A DNA stretch of 64,000 nt from Billgrantia aerodenitrificans (GCF_021404405.1 NZ_JABFTV010000011.1:62001-126000); one strand, 5' to 3'. Counted from the first letter of the stretch, positions 16,548-25,829 are shown. Made by a program: numbers and translations. The notes: generated by a model from the letters alone, not told the origin.

Positions 16548-17687
16548 ATGAACTTTGCCTTTACCGAACAGCAGCAGGCCATTCGCGAGAGCGTGGCGCG
16601 GCTGGCCGCCGACGCCCTGGCCCCGCGCTACCGAGCCCGCGAGCAGGAGGCGCGCATCGAGCGCGAAATCGTCGCCCAGCTTGGCGAGATGGGCTGCCTG
16701 GGCGGCGAACTACCTGAGGAGTACGGCGGCAGCGGCCTGGACTGCGTGACCAGCGGCATCATCGTCGAGGAGATCGCCCGCGGCGACTTCAATGTCGCCT
16801 ACCTGCCACTGCTGGCCTCGCTCAACGGCCAGATCATCGCCCGCTACGCCCGCCCCGAGCTGGCCCGGGAGTGGCTCGGCGGCATCACCTCCGGACGCAA
16901 GATCGCCTGTATCGCGCTGACCGAGCCCCACGGCGGCTCCGATGCCGCCAACCTCAAGCTCAAGGCCACCCGCGACGGCGAGCGTTTCCTGCTCAGCGGC
17001 GAGAAGACCTCGATCTCCATGGCCGATCAGGCCGACGTGGCGGTGGTGTTCGCCCGCACCGGCACCCAGGAGCAGCGTGCCTCCGGCATCAGCGCCTTCC
17101 TGGTACCGATGGATTCGCCCGGCATCTCCACCAGCCGCTTCGAGGACTCGGGGCAGCGCGCCATTGGCCGGGGCTCGATTTTCTTCGACAATGTCGCGGT
17201 ACCGGCCGATCACATGCTCGGCGACGAGGGTCAGGGCTTCAAGCAGGTGATGCAGGGCTTCGACTACAGCCGCGCGCTGATCGGCCTGCAGTGCCTGGCG
17301 GTGGCGCAGCAGTCGCTGGACGAAACCTGGCAGTGGCTCACCGAGCGCGAGGCCTTCGGCCACAAGCTCGCCGCCTTCCAGGGCCTGACCCATCCGCTGG
17401 CGGAGTACCAGACCTACGTTCAGGCCGCCCGTCTGCAGTGCTACTACGCGCTGTGGCTGAAGGACAACGAACTGCCCCACACTAGCGAGGCGGCAATGAA
17501 CAAGTGGTGGGGGCCGAAGCTTGCCTTCGACGTGATCAAGCAGTGCATGCTGGCCCACGGCCACACCGGCTGGGGCGAGGACATGCCCTTCTCCCAGCGC
17601 ATGCGCGACGTGCTGGGGCTGCAGATCGGCGACGGTACCGCCCAGATCATGAAAAACATCATCGCTCGCCAGGCGGTGCCCAGATGA
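16548..17687 (+). CDS. aliB: Cyclohexanecarboxyl-CoA dehydrogenase
   Basis: A 379-residue acyl-CoA dehydrogenase: N-terminal helical domain, FAD/substrate segment IALTEPHGGSDAAN, and C-terminal HGHTGWGEDMPFSQRMRD. In the usual YEGT position of the catalytic glutamate it reads GDGTAQIMKNI, so aspartate may be the base. It would oxidise cyclohexanecarboxyl-CoA to cyclohex-1-ene-1-carboxyl-CoA, passing electrons to ETF. Its stop overlaps the following MarR gene start as ATGA. Confidence 0.85.
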   Translation: MNFAFTEQQQAIRESVARLAADALAPRYRAREQEARIEREIVAQLGEMGCLGGELPEEYGGSGLDCVTSGIIVEEIARGDFNVAYLPLLASLNGQIIARYARPELAREWLGGITSGRKIACIALTEPHGGSDAANLKLKATRDGERFLLSGEKTSISMADQADVAVVFARTGTQEQRASGISAFLVPMDSPGISTSRFEDSGQRAIGRGSIFFDNVAVPADHMLGDEGQGFKQVMQGFDYSRALIGLQCLAVAQQSLDETWQWLTEREAFGHKLAAFQGLTHPLAEYQTYVQAARLQCYYALWLKDNELPHTSEAAMNKWWGPKLAFDVIKQCMLAHGHTGWGEDMPFSQRMRDVLGLQIGDGTAQIMKNIIARQAVPR

Positions 17688-18238
17688 CCAGCCTCATCGC
17701 GACCGGACGCCCTGACTCCCGCCTGGCGGCGCTGCTCGACAAAGGAGTGCCATCGATGGCGATTCAGGACGACAAGAGCGTAGCCAACCGGCTGTTCTTC
17801 CGTCTCTTCCAGGCCAGCAACATCCTGCAGAAGCAGACGGTGGGCCAGGTCGGCCTGAGTACGGTCCAGTGGGCCGTGCTCGGCGCCCTGTCGCGCAAGG
17901 GATATGAGGACGGCATCTCCTTCAATCAGCTCACCGAGTACCTGATCGTCAGCCGCCAGAACCTCGACGGCGTGCTCAAGCGGCTGGAGCGGGACGACCA
18001 CGTCAAGCGCATCCCCCATCCCGACGACAAGCGCGCCCGGCTGATCCTGCTCACCGATAAAGGCCGCGCCTTCTGGGAGAGCCTGCAGCCGAAGATCCAC
18101 GAGTTCTATGCCCAGGGGCTCGCCAACTTCACCTTCGACGAGACGGTGAGCCTGCTGCACTACCTCAACAAGTTCCAGAAGGACCTGGAGGCCATCGCCA
18201 TGCAGGAAGCACCCAACGCCGAGCGCGAGGAGAGCTGA
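17684..18238 (+). CDS. badR: MarR-family regulator of the ali/bad cluster
   Basis: A 184-residue MarR regulator with winged helix in residues 60-130 (LSTVQWAVLGALSR, ISFNQLTEYLIVSRQNLDGVLKRLERDDHVKR, then the DDKRARLILLTDKG wing). In R. palustris the ali/bad genes are controlled by the MarR protein BadR, and the position here as last enzyme-linked gene of the operon supports the name. The start ATG at 17684 overlaps the aliB stop by 4 bp; the longer upstream frame is aliB read out of phase. The dyads at 13027 and 13102 are its likely targets. Confidence 0.8.
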   Translation: MTSLIATGRPDSRLAALLDKGVPSMAIQDDKSVANRLFFRLFQASNILQKQTVGQVGLSTVQWAVLGALSRKGYEDGISFNQLTEYLIVSRQNLDGVLKRLERDDHVKRIPHPDDKRARLILLTDKGRAFWESLQPKIHEFYAQGLANFTFDETVSLLHYLNKFQKDLEAIAMQEAPNAEREES

Positions 18239-18301
18239 ACCACCCAGAGCCCAAACGCACCCCATCACGACGCACGACCCCACAACGCCAACAACAAATA
18301 G

Positions 18302-18319
18302 CCTCGTCATGCGACGAGG
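18302..18319 (+). promoter_or_regulatory. 7-bp hairpin before ABC binding-protein gene
   Basis: CCTCGTC (18302-18308) and GACGAGG (18313-18319) form a hairpin with a 4-base loop that ends just before the AGGAG of the next gene. It has no T-run. It could stabilise the downstream message or modulate its translation, which would fit a binding protein needed in excess. Confidence 0.35.
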
Positions 18320-18332
18320 TAGGAGAGTTCGT

Positions 18333-19556
18333 ATGTCCGCAAAACGCCAATTCACCCTGAAAAGCGGCCTGCTGGGCCTGACCGTGGCCCTTGTTGCCAG
18401 CACTGCCCAGGCCGAGATCAGCGATGACGCGATCCGCATCGGCTATCTCGCCGACATGTCCGGCCCCTACCGCGACCTGGCCGGCCCCGGCGGGCTAGAG
18501 GCGCTGCGCATGGCCGTGGAGGACCACGGCGGCAGCATTCACGGCGCCCCCATCGAGGTGTTCAGCGCCGACGACCGTAACAGCGCCGACGTGGGCGCCA
18601 ACACCGTGCGCGAGTGGATCGACCAGCGCAACGTCGACATGGTGGCGGGGCTGGTCGCCTCGTCGGTGACCATTGCCGCCACCCGTCTGCTGGCCGAGCA
18701 CGACAAGATCGGCATGGTGTCCGGCGCCGCTGCGCTCAGCGTGACCAATGAGCACTGCACGCCCAACCACATCCAGTGGGTCTACGACACCCACGCCATG
18801 TCCAACGGCTCGGCCCGGGCCATTGTCGAGGAGGGCGGCGACAGCTGGTACATCATCGCCGCCGACTACGCCTTCGGCCACTCACTGGAGGCCGATGTGG
18901 AGAAGGTGGTGGAAGAGAGCGGCGGCCAGGTTCTGGGCAAGGTGCGCCACCCGCTCAACACCGCCGACTTCTCCTCCTACATGCTGCAGGCCCAGGGCTC
19001 CGGGGCGAAGATCGTCGGCCTGGCCAACGCCGGCGCCGACACGGTCAACGCCATCAACACCGCCGGCCAGTTCGGCCTGGCGGAGTCGGGTCAGGCCCTG
19101 GCAGGACTGATGGTGTTCCTCAACGACATCCATGCGCTGGGGCTGGAGACCACTCAGGGCATGCAGCTCACCACCGGCTGGTACTGGGACATGAACGACG
19201 AGGCCCGCGCCTGGGCCCAGCGCTACTACGAGCGCATGGGCAGCATGCCGACCATGGTCCAGGCAGGTGTCTATTCGAGCTCCATGCACTACCTCAACGC
19301 CATCGAGGCCACCGGCACGGACGATGCCGCCACGCTGCGCGCCTGGATGGGCGAGACGCCGGTCAACGACATGTTCACTCCCAACGGCGTGATCCGCGAG
19401 GATGGGCGCATGGTCCACGATATGTACCTGGTAGAAGTGAAGTCGCCCGCCGAGTCCAAAGGCGAGTGGGATCTCTATCGGATCGTACGTACCATCCCGG
19501 GAGACGAGGCCTTTCTGCCGCTGGCGCAGAGCGGCTGTCATCTGGTCAATTCCTGA
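18333..19556 (+). CDS. Orphan ABC transporter substrate-binding protein (Peripla_BP_6 type)
   Basis: A 407-residue periplasmic binding protein with a signal peptide (KSGLLGLTVALVASTAQAE, cleavage near residue 27) and the branched-chain-amino-acid type fold (IRIGYLADMSGPYRDLAGPGG, then GADTVNAINTAGQFG). Relatives bind amino acids, amides or aromatic acids. No permease or ATPase gene is in the window, so it either uses a permease encoded elsewhere or acts in sensing. Its place 94 bp after badR suggests a cyclohexanecarboxylate-like ligand. The ATG at 18333 follows TAGGAGAG. Confidence 0.82.
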   Translation: MSAKRQFTLKSGLLGLTVALVASTAQAEISDDAIRIGYLADMSGPYRDLAGPGGLEALRMAVEDHGGSIHGAPIEVFSADDRNSADVGANTVREWIDQRNVDMVAGLVASSVTIAATRLLAEHDKIGMVSGAAALSVTNEHCTPNHIQWVYDTHAMSNGSARAIVEEGGDSWYIIAADYAFGHSLEADVEKVVEESGGQVLGKVRHPLNTADFSSYMLQAQGSGAKIVGLANAGADTVNAINTAGQFGLAESGQALAGLMVFLNDIHALGLETTQGMQLTTGWYWDMNDEARAWAQRYYERMGSMPTMVQAGVYSSSMHYLNAIEATGTDDAATLRAWMGETPVNDMFTPNGVIREDGRMVHDMYLVEVKSPAESKGEWDLYRIVRTIPGDEAFLPLAQSGCHLVNS

Positions 19557-19560
19557 GCAC

Positions 19561-19591
19561 CTGCCGGACCGCTCCGCCAGCGGTCCGGCAG
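19561..19591 (+). terminator. 13-bp hairpin after the ABC binding-protein gene
   Basis: CTGCCGGACCGCT (19561-19573) and AGCGGTCCGGCAG (19579-19591) pair perfectly around a 5-base loop, starting 4 bp past the stop codon. There is no clear T-run, so termination may be partial; the nitroreductase gene starts 18 bp later. Confidence 0.6.
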
Positions 19592-19609
19592 CTTCATGAG
19601 GAGCACTGC

Positions 19610-20278
19610 ATGCACGTCGACGACGCCATCCGCAGCCGCAAGTCCGTTCGCCGCTTCTTGCCCGACCCGGTCAGCCGCGACACTCTGGCCCATATCGTAG
19701 AAGTCGCCGGGCGCGCGCCCAGCGGCAGCAACATCCAGCCGTGGCAGGTTCACGTGGTGGCGGGCGAAGCACTGCACCGGCTCAGCGCTGCCATTCTCGC
19801 CGCCTTCGACAGCGGCGAGGAGCATCAACCCGAGTACACCTACTACCCCACCCAGTGGTTCGAACCTTATCGCGAGCGCCGCCAGCGCTGCGGCTACGGC
19901 CTCTACGAGACCCTTGGCATAAGGCGTGAAGACAAGGCCCGGCGCCACGAACAGATGCGCCGCAACTTTCACTTCTTCGACGCCCCGGTGGCCATGATCG
20001 TGACCATCGACCGACGCCTCGAGACCGGCAGCTACATGGATGCCGGCATGCTGATCCAGAGCCTGATGACCTCCGCCCGAGGCCAGGGCCTACACACCTG
20101 CGCCCAGGCCGCGCTGGCCTGGTATCACCGGATCATCCGTGAACAGCTGGGGCTGGCCGACAGCGAGCTGGTGCTGTGCGCCATCGCCGTGGGCCACGAA
20201 GACCCCGAGGCACCGGAGAACCACTTCATCACCGAGCGTAAACCGGTGGGAAGCATCGCCAGATTTCACGGAGATTAG
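19610..20278 (+). CDS. Nitroreductase-family FMN oxidoreductase
   Basis: A 222-residue protein with the nitroreductase-family N terminus (AIRSRKSVRRFLPDPVSRDTL), the FMN-contact RAPSGSNIQPWQVHVV, and a C-terminal VGHEDPEAPENHF like other members. The family reduces nitroaromatics, quinones or enoate-like substrates with NAD(P)H and FMN. It is the last gene on this strand after the ali/bad cluster, behind a hairpin, with GAGGAG before its start. A role in ring redox chemistry of alicyclic acids is possible but not shown. Confidence 0.8.
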   Translation: MHVDDAIRSRKSVRRFLPDPVSRDTLAHIVEVAGRAPSGSNIQPWQVHVVAGEALHRLSAAILAAFDSGEEHQPEYTYYPTQWFEPYRERRQRCGYGLYETLGIRREDKARRHEQMRRNFHFFDAPVAMIVTIDRRLETGSYMDAGMLIQSLMTSARGQGLHTCAQAALAWYHRIIREQLGLADSELVLCAIAVGHEDPEAPENHFITERKPVGSIARFHGD

Positions 20279-20400
20279 ACGCATCACACGAAACAGTCCC
20301 ACAAAGCTGGACTTCCGATGCGGCGCCCCTGGGCCTGCGGGCGTCGCTGACGAAAGCGAAGAAGCAATACCGAATGCCCCGAAGCCAAACGGCATCAGGA

Positions 20401-21453
20401 CTACAGCTGATCCACCACCTGGTCGCGCCCCTTTGCCTTGGCGGCATAGAGGTGCCTGTCCGCATCCGCAAACATCTCGTTGAACCCTTGAGATTGCGGG
20501 TCCCCGACAGCGACACCCGCACTGATCGTCACGTGTACACGCTGACTTTCCACCGACACAGGTTCCGCCCCCACGGCCAGGCGAAGCTTCTCGGCGCGGC
20601 GCCAGGCAGCACTGTCCCCGCAGTCGTAAAGCAGGACACAGAACTCCTCTCCCCCCAACCGGGCTACCAGATCCTGTGCACGGACGGCCGAAAGCAACCG
20701 CTGGGTGACGGCGATGATGACCTGGTCCCCGACGGCATGCCCGTGGGCATCATTGATCGCCTTGAAGTTGTCGATATCGATGAGAACGAGAGCATACGGA
20801 CGATCCAGGTCGCACAGAGCTTGGCGAACCCGCTCGAAGCGCTGTAAGAAATGGCGGCGGTTCGAGATGCCGGTCAAGCTGTCCTGGTTGGCTAGCGTTT
20901 CGATTCTATCGTGGGCGGCTTCCCGGGACCGTTCCTGGTAATACGCCGCGGCCCCGAAGGCCATCATCGCGCCGATGATATTGGTCAGGGCGGCCCCAGA
21001 CAGCGCCGGCCAGTCGTTTCGGTAGCTCAGGGTCAATGACAGGATGACTGCGAAAAAAACCAAGTAAACGGGCAAGCCCTTGCGCGTGCCGAGCAGGAAA
21101 AAGTTGACGATAGCAAAGAAAACCGTCCATACCGCTGCAGAGACACCCGCCTGCACATACCAAAAGAAGAAGGCAGAGAGGACACCGCAGGACAGGACCG
21201 TCACCCAAGCCGATCGCTCGATGTTACGGTTGATGCGCATATCTGCCAGCGCCAACACGACGATGACGAAGAACCCCAGCTCGACGACCGCTAAAGGGAT
21301 AGCCTTGAAGTAGAAGAAGTTGATCAAGGCATACGCCAGGGAGGTCAGCGCAACGATGATCAAGAAGCAGTTGGCCAGCCAGAATCGTCGCGAGTCCGCT
21401 CCCAAGTCAGTGTCGCTCTCGACCCGCCACCTCCGCGCTAGTGGTGTCTTCAT
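20401..21453 (-). CDS. Membrane-bound diguanylate cyclase (GGDEF)
   Basis: A 350-residue protein with about six hydrophobic segments in residues 25-170 and a C-terminal GGDEF domain. The active site reads GGEEF (267-271), and an inhibitory I-site RAQD lies at 258-261 with the canonical five-residue spacing, so c-di-GMP synthesis with product inhibition is expected. The start MKTPLARR follows GGGGAGCA; a 27-residue extension is less likely. It is convergent with the nitroreductase gene and unrelated to the catabolic genes. The 277-bp gap beyond it is AT-richer and holds only a short ATTTGCAAAT palindrome (21535-21544). Confidence 0.85.
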   Translation of the reverse strand: MKTPLARRWRVESDTDLGADSRRFWLANCFLIIVALTSLAYALINFFYFKAIPLAVVELGFFVIVVLALADMRINRNIERSAWVTVLSCGVLSAFFFWYVQAGVSAAVWTVFFAIVNFFLLGTRKGLPVYLVFFAVILSLTLSYRNDWPALSGAALTNIIGAMMAFGAAAYYQERSREAAHDRIETLANQDSLTGISNRRHFLQRFERVRQALCDLDRPYALVLIDIDNFKAINDAHGHAVGDQVIIAVTQRLLSAVRAQDLVARLGGEEFCVLLYDCGDSAAWRRAEKLRLAVGAEPVSVESQRVHVTISAGVAVGDPQSQGFNEMFADADRHLYAAKAKGRDQVVDQL

Positions 21454-21730
21454 TGCTCCCCCGCCCCTGATGTCGCCACTTCTCGAGAAAGTAGGCCTCA
21501 CGACAGCATGACCCCACCCGACGCCGATAATCATATTTGCAAATGGTAACAGAGGTATATCGGCCGGGCGGCGGGGGCCTTGAGGTCACCCATCAACGCT
21601 CAAGACGAAGGTCGCATTGTGGCGATAGGGCGCAACCTTCAGCCTTGAAACGAACTTATGTACGCATTGCGTACGATCTATCCCCCTCTGCAGCGTCACC
21701 AACCGGAAGCTCTTGCAAGGACCACCCCAC

Positions 21731-22444
21731 ATGACCGAACCCTGCGCAATCGTCACCGGCGGCGCCCGCAACATCGGCCAGGCCATCGCGCTGCGCCTGC
21801 AACAGGACGGCTATCGCACCATCGTGCTGGATATCGTCGAGCCCGAGGCGGAATCGCTCAGGGCCGATGCCCGCCTGGTCGATCTCGCCGAGGTGGAAGC
21901 GACCCGAGAAATGCTTGCCGAGATCATCGCGAATCACAGCGTGGATTGCCTGGTCAACAACGTGGGGATCGTCGCGCCAGCGCTGCTCGATGAAACCCGA
22001 GTGGCGGACTTCGATCGCCTGATGCACCTCAACGTGCGCTCGGCGCTGGTCTGCACCCAGGCATTGCTGCCGGGCATGCGCGAGCGCCGCCATGGCCGTA
22101 TCGTCATGAACGCCAGCCGCGTGGTGCTGGGCAAGGAGGCGCGCAGCCTCTACAGCGCGACCAAGGGTGCGCTGCAGTCCATGGCCCGCACCTGGGCGCT
22201 GGAGCTGGCCGGCGACGGCATCACCGTCAACTGCGTCGCTCCCGGCCCCATCGCCACCAGCGCCTTCTGGGAGAACAACCCGCCGGACTCCGAGCGCGCG
22301 CGGCGCATCATCGACAACATCCCGGCGCGGCGCATGGGCCAGCCCGAGGACGTGGCCCAGGCGGTGAGCTTCTTCTGCGACGCGCACAGCGGCTTCGTCA
22401 CCGGCCAGACCCTGTTCGTCTGCGGCGGGGTCAGCGTCGGCTGA
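21731..22444 (+). CDS. Short-chain dehydrogenase/reductase
   Basis: A 237-residue SDR with TGGARNIGQAIA, NNVGIVAP, the catalytic Ser in MNASRVVLG and YSATK, and a C-terminal TGQTLFVCGGVSVG. The substrate is unknown. The ATG at 21731 follows AAGGA; a TTG 18 bp upstream is possible. It converges on the CaiB-type gene with 6 bp between the stops, and may act on the same compound as the tctCBA-CaiB operon, but no sequence feature proves it. Confidence 0.78.
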   Translation: MTEPCAIVTGGARNIGQAIALRLQQDGYRTIVLDIVEPEAESLRADARLVDLAEVEATREMLAEIIANHSVDCLVNNVGIVAPALLDETRVADFDRLMHLNVRSALVCTQALLPGMRERRHGRIVMNASRVVLGKEARSLYSATKGALQSMARTWALELAGDGITVNCVAPGPIATSAFWENNPPDSERARRIIDNIPARRMGQPEDVAQAVSFFCDAHSGFVTGQTLFVCGGVSVG

Positions 22445-22450
22445 TCCGCG

Positions 22451-23674
22451 CTAGACCACACCGCGCTGACGCAACTCGGCGATCTCCTCCGGCGCCTTGT
22501 CGAGCAGCCTCGCCAGCACGGCCTCGGTATCCTCGCCTAGCGCGGGCGGGGCCTTGCGATACTCCAGCCGCGTACGCGAGTACTTGATCGGGTTGGCCAC
22601 ACCGGGCACCGGCCCGTGGCGCGACTCCAGTTCGATCTGCATCTCCCGCGCCTTGACCTGAGGGTCGTCGAAGACCTGAGCGATGTTCTGGATCGGCCCG
22701 CAGGGCACCGCGATCTCGCCCAGCAGCGCGATCCACTCGGCGGCGGTACGGCTGCGCGTGATCTCGACCATGATCGGTACCAGCTCGAGGCGATGTCTCA
22801 CCCGCACCGGATTGGTGGCGAAGCGTGGGTCCTCGGCCAGTTCGGGCCGCCCCACCGCCTGGCAGAAGCGCTGGAACTGGCCGTCGTTGCCGATGGCGAT
22901 GATCACCTTCTCGCCGTCGGCGGTGGGAAACGGCTGATAGGGCACCAGGTTGGGATGGTATTCGCCGGTGCGGGTGGGTGGCGTACCGCTGCAGAAGTAG
23001 TTCTGCGCCTGGTTGGCCAGCCAGCTCACTTGGACGTCGAGCAGGGCCATGTCGATGTACTGCCCTTCGCCGGTCAGGTGGCGATGATGCAGCGCGCCGA
23101 GAATGGCGATGGTCGCGTTCATGCCGGTGGTCAGGTCCGCTACTGCCATGCCGACTCGCTGCGGTCCCGCGCCGGGCTCGCCGTCAGCCGCGCCGGTGAT
23201 GCTCATCAGCCCGCCCTGGGCCTGGATCAGATAGTCGTAGCCGGCCATGGCGGCCATCGGTCCGGTCTGGCCGAAACCGGTGATGGAGCAGTAGATCAGC
23301 CCGGGATTGATGGCCTCCAGCGTGGCGTAGTCGAGCCCCTTGCGCGCCAGCCCGCCGCTCTTGAAGTTCTCCACCAGGATGTCGCTCTCGGCGGCCAGCT
23401 GGCGGATCAACGCCTGGCCCTCGGGCCTGCTCATATCCACGGTCACCGAGTGCTTGCCGCGGTTGGCCGAGAGATAGTAGGCGGATTCGCGGGTCTCGTT
23501 GCCGTCGCGATCCTTGAGCCAGGGCGGGCCCCAGTGGCGCGTGTCGTCACCGCTCACCGGGCGCTCGACCTTGATCACCTCGGCGCCCATGTCGGCGAGT
23601 ATCTGAGTGCACCAGGGCCCGGCCATCACGCGGCTCAGGTCGAGCACGCGCAGGCCTGTCAGCGGTCCCGCCAT
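22451..23674 (-). CDS. CaiB/BaiF-type (family III) CoA transferase
   Basis: A 407-residue CoA transferase with the family start LTGLRVLDLSRVMAGPWCTQ, ILADMGAEVIKVERP, and a catalytic Asp expected in MALLDVQVSW. These enzymes move CoA from a donor acyl-CoA onto a carboxylic acid. It is the last gene of the tctC-tctB-tctA operon (46 bp after tctA), so it probably activates whatever the transporter imports. The start at MAGPLTG follows GAGAGG; the longer frame overlaps tctA. Confidence 0.85.
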   Translation of the reverse strand: MAGPLTGLRVLDLSRVMAGPWCTQILADMGAEVIKVERPVSGDDTRHWGPPWLKDRDGNETRESAYYLSANRGKHSVTVDMSRPEGQALIRQLAAESDILVENFKSGGLARKGLDYATLEAINPGLIYCSITGFGQTGPMAAMAGYDYLIQAQGGLMSITGAADGEPGAGPQRVGMAVADLTTGMNATIAILGALHHRHLTGEGQYIDMALLDVQVSWLANQAQNYFCSGTPPTRTGEYHPNLVPYQPFPTADGEKVIIAIGNDGQFQRFCQAVGRPELAEDPRFATNPVRVRHRLELVPIMVEITRSRTAAEWIALLGEIAVPCGPIQNIAQVFDDPQVKAREMQIELESRHGPVPGVANPIKYSRTRLEYRKAPPALGEDTEAVLARLLDKAPEEIAELRQRGVV

Positions 23675-23720
23675 ATCACCTCTCCCGATTCTTGCGTTTC
23701 TCTCGTGCGCTCGATGCCAC

Positions 23721-25226
23721 TCACGGGCTCTCCTGCGTCGTGGCGGCGCTGGCGGACTGACGGCGCGCCGCGGCATAGCGATACAGCGCCAGCAGGATCG
23801 ACCCCAGCGTCAGGGCGATGAAGAACCAGGTGATCGGACCGCGCACGAAGATCGAGAGATCGTTGTGCCCGATCAGCAGCGAGCGGCGCAGGTTGTCCTC
23901 GAACATCGGCCCGAGAATGAAGCCGATCAAGAACGGTGCCGCCGGTATCGCCGCCCGGTTGAAGATGTAGCCGAGCACGCCGAAGCCCAGCATCAACCAC
24001 ACGTCGAAGGTATCGTTGTTCACCGCGTAGGCACCGTAGACACAGAACATCAGCACGATGGGGAAGAGGATCGACTTGGGAATGTCGGCGATCAGCGAGA
24101 AGTACTTGATCGCCCCGTTGCCCACCACCAGCAGCACCAGCGAACTGAACATGATGCCGACGAACAGCGCGTAGATCAGCGTCAGGTTCTCCTGGAACAT
24201 GATCGGGCCTGGGGTCAGGCCGTGGACCATGAAGGCACCGAGGATGATGGCGGTGATCACGTCGCCGGGAATGCCCAGCGACAGCAGCGGAATCATGGTC
24301 GCTCCGGCCACCCCGTTGTTGCCTGCCTCCGAGGCGGCCACACCTTCCACCTCACCCTTGCCGAAGTTGTCACGGTTGGGCGAGCGGCGCCGGGCATCGC
24401 TGTAGGAGATGAACGCGGCTGCGGTGGCCCCGGTGCCGGGAATCGCCCCGATGATCACGCCGATCAGGCTGCCGCGAATGATGCTCTTCAGGCAGCGCTT
24501 GAGCTCCGCCAGGGTCATGCCCACCCCGCTGGCCTTGGCCTTGAGGTGCGGCAGCGCCTTCTTGCGGTAGAACTCGATGATCTCGGGGATGGCGAACAGC
24601 CCGATCAGCAGCGGGATGAACGAGATCGAATCCATCAGGTTGTAGTTGCCGAAGGTCAAGCGCTGGGAACCGTAGACCTCGTCCAGCCCCACCAGCGAGA
24701 GCAGGATGCCCATCAAGGCGGCGAGCAGGCCCTTGATCATCGAGCCGCTGGCCAACGAGATGATGATGGTCAGCGAGAAGCAGATCAGCCAGAAGAACTC
24801 CGGCGCACCGAAGTTGAGCGCGATCTTGGCCAGGTAGGCGGCGAAGAAGATCAGCGCAATGTTGGAGATGAAATCGGCAATCACCGATGAGTAGAGCGCC
24901 GTCTTCAGCGCCTTCTTGGCATGGCCCTGCTGGGCCATCGGATAGCCGTCGAGCAGGGTGCAGGCGGAGGCCGGCGAGCCCGGGGTACGGATCAGAATGG
25001 CCGTGATCGAGCCGCCGTACATGCCGCCCTTGTAGATCCCCACCAGCAGCAGGATGGCCGCCACCGGCTCCATGGTGAAGGTGAACGGCAGCGCCAGCGC
25101 GACGGCCATGGTGGCGGTCAGTCCTGGAATCGAGCCGACCACGACGCCGATGACCACCCCCAGCGCAATGGCCAAGAAGTTGTCCAGGCTGAGAAAGAGA
25201 TGAAGGACTTCCGAAAACATATCCAT
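23721..25226 (-). CDS. tctA: Tripartite tricarboxylate transporter large membrane subunit
   Basis: A 501-residue inner-membrane protein of the TctA family with about 12 spans. The family signatures GSIPGLTATMAVALALP, YKGGMYGGSITAILI-TPGSPA and AIPGTGATAAAFISY are visible. It forms the permease with TctB and uses the TctC binding protein. The family transports citrate, aromatic acids and other carboxylates; the substrate here is not determined, though adjacency to a CoA transferase suggests an organic acid that is activated to its CoA ester. Confidence 0.9.
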   Translation of the reverse strand: MDMFSEVLHLFLSLDNFLAIALGVVIGVVVGSIPGLTATMAVALALPFTFTMEPVAAILLLVGIYKGGMYGGSITAILIRTPGSPASACTLLDGYPMAQQGHAKKALKTALYSSVIADFISNIALIFFAAYLAKIALNFGAPEFFWLICFSLTIIISLASGSMIKGLLAALMGILLSLVGLDEVYGSQRLTFGNYNLMDSISFIPLLIGLFAIPEIIEFYRKKALPHLKAKASGVGMTLAELKRCLKSIIRGSLIGVIIGAIPGTGATAAAFISYSDARRRSPNRDNFGKGEVEGVAASEAGNNGVAGATMIPLLSLGIPGDVITAIILGAFMVHGLTPGPIMFQENLTLIYALFVGIMFSSLVLLVVGNGAIKYFSLIADIPKSILFPIVLMFCVYGAYAVNNDTFDVWLMLGFGVLGYIFNRAAIPAAPFLIGFILGPMFEDNLRRSLLIGHNDLSIFVRGPITWFFIALTLGSILLALYRYAAARRQSASAATTQESP

Positions 25227-25256
25227 GCATTCACCCAGGGGCAGTAGCGCCTGCCG

Positions 25257-25757
25257 TCAGAACGGCATCAGCGGCAGCGGCACGTTCATGACCTTCACGA
25301 AGACGAAGGTGACCGCGGCAGGTAACACGAAGGCCAGGCTGTAGACCCACCAGGTCCTGACCGGATGGGCGGCGAACAGGATCAGCGTGGCCAGGATGCC
25401 GCTGATCACCGCACCCAGCGACTCGAACAGCCCCACATAGACCACCAGCGCCGCCGCCATCATGGCGAAACGCAGCCGGGGCCCCTTCTCGATGCGGCGT
25501 CCATCCTCCTTGTCGGTGTTGTCCACCAGCAGCCCCTGCACGATCAGCAGGCAGGAGAAGAGCAGCATCAACCCACCCACGATGCGCGGCAGCCAGCGCG
25601 GCGACATCAGCGGGCTCTGCATGATGGGCGGCTCGCTGATGTAGTTGGGTATCAGATAGAACAGCAGGATGATAGAAGCGACCAGCAGCACACACCCCGA
25701 GAGAACGTCTCCGGGGTCGCGAACCGCCATGACACGCTTGGACGACGAGGACGACAT
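25257..25757 (-). CDS. tctB: Tripartite tricarboxylate transporter small membrane subunit
   Basis: A 166-residue protein with four hydrophobic segments, the TctB pattern (GCVLLVASIILLFYLIP; a central MAAALVVYVGLFESLGAVISGI). It partners TctA, whose gene follows 30 bp later. The ATG has GGAGGGTGTC upstream. There is little sequence conservation in this family, so the call leans on position and topology. Confidence 0.82.
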   Translation of the reverse strand: MSSSSSKRVMAVRDPGDVLSGCVLLVASIILLFYLIPNYISEPPIMQSPLMSPRWLPRIVGGLMLLFSCLLIVQGLLVDNTDKEDGRRIEKGPRLRFAMMAAALVVYVGLFESLGAVISGILATLILFAAHPVRTWWVYSLAFVLPAAVTFVFVKVMNVPLPLMPF

Positions 25758-25829
25758 GACACCCTCCAGAGGACAGGTGAGGCGAGGACAGAGCCTCGCC
25801 TCGACGAACGGTGAAAGCGGTCGACTCGC

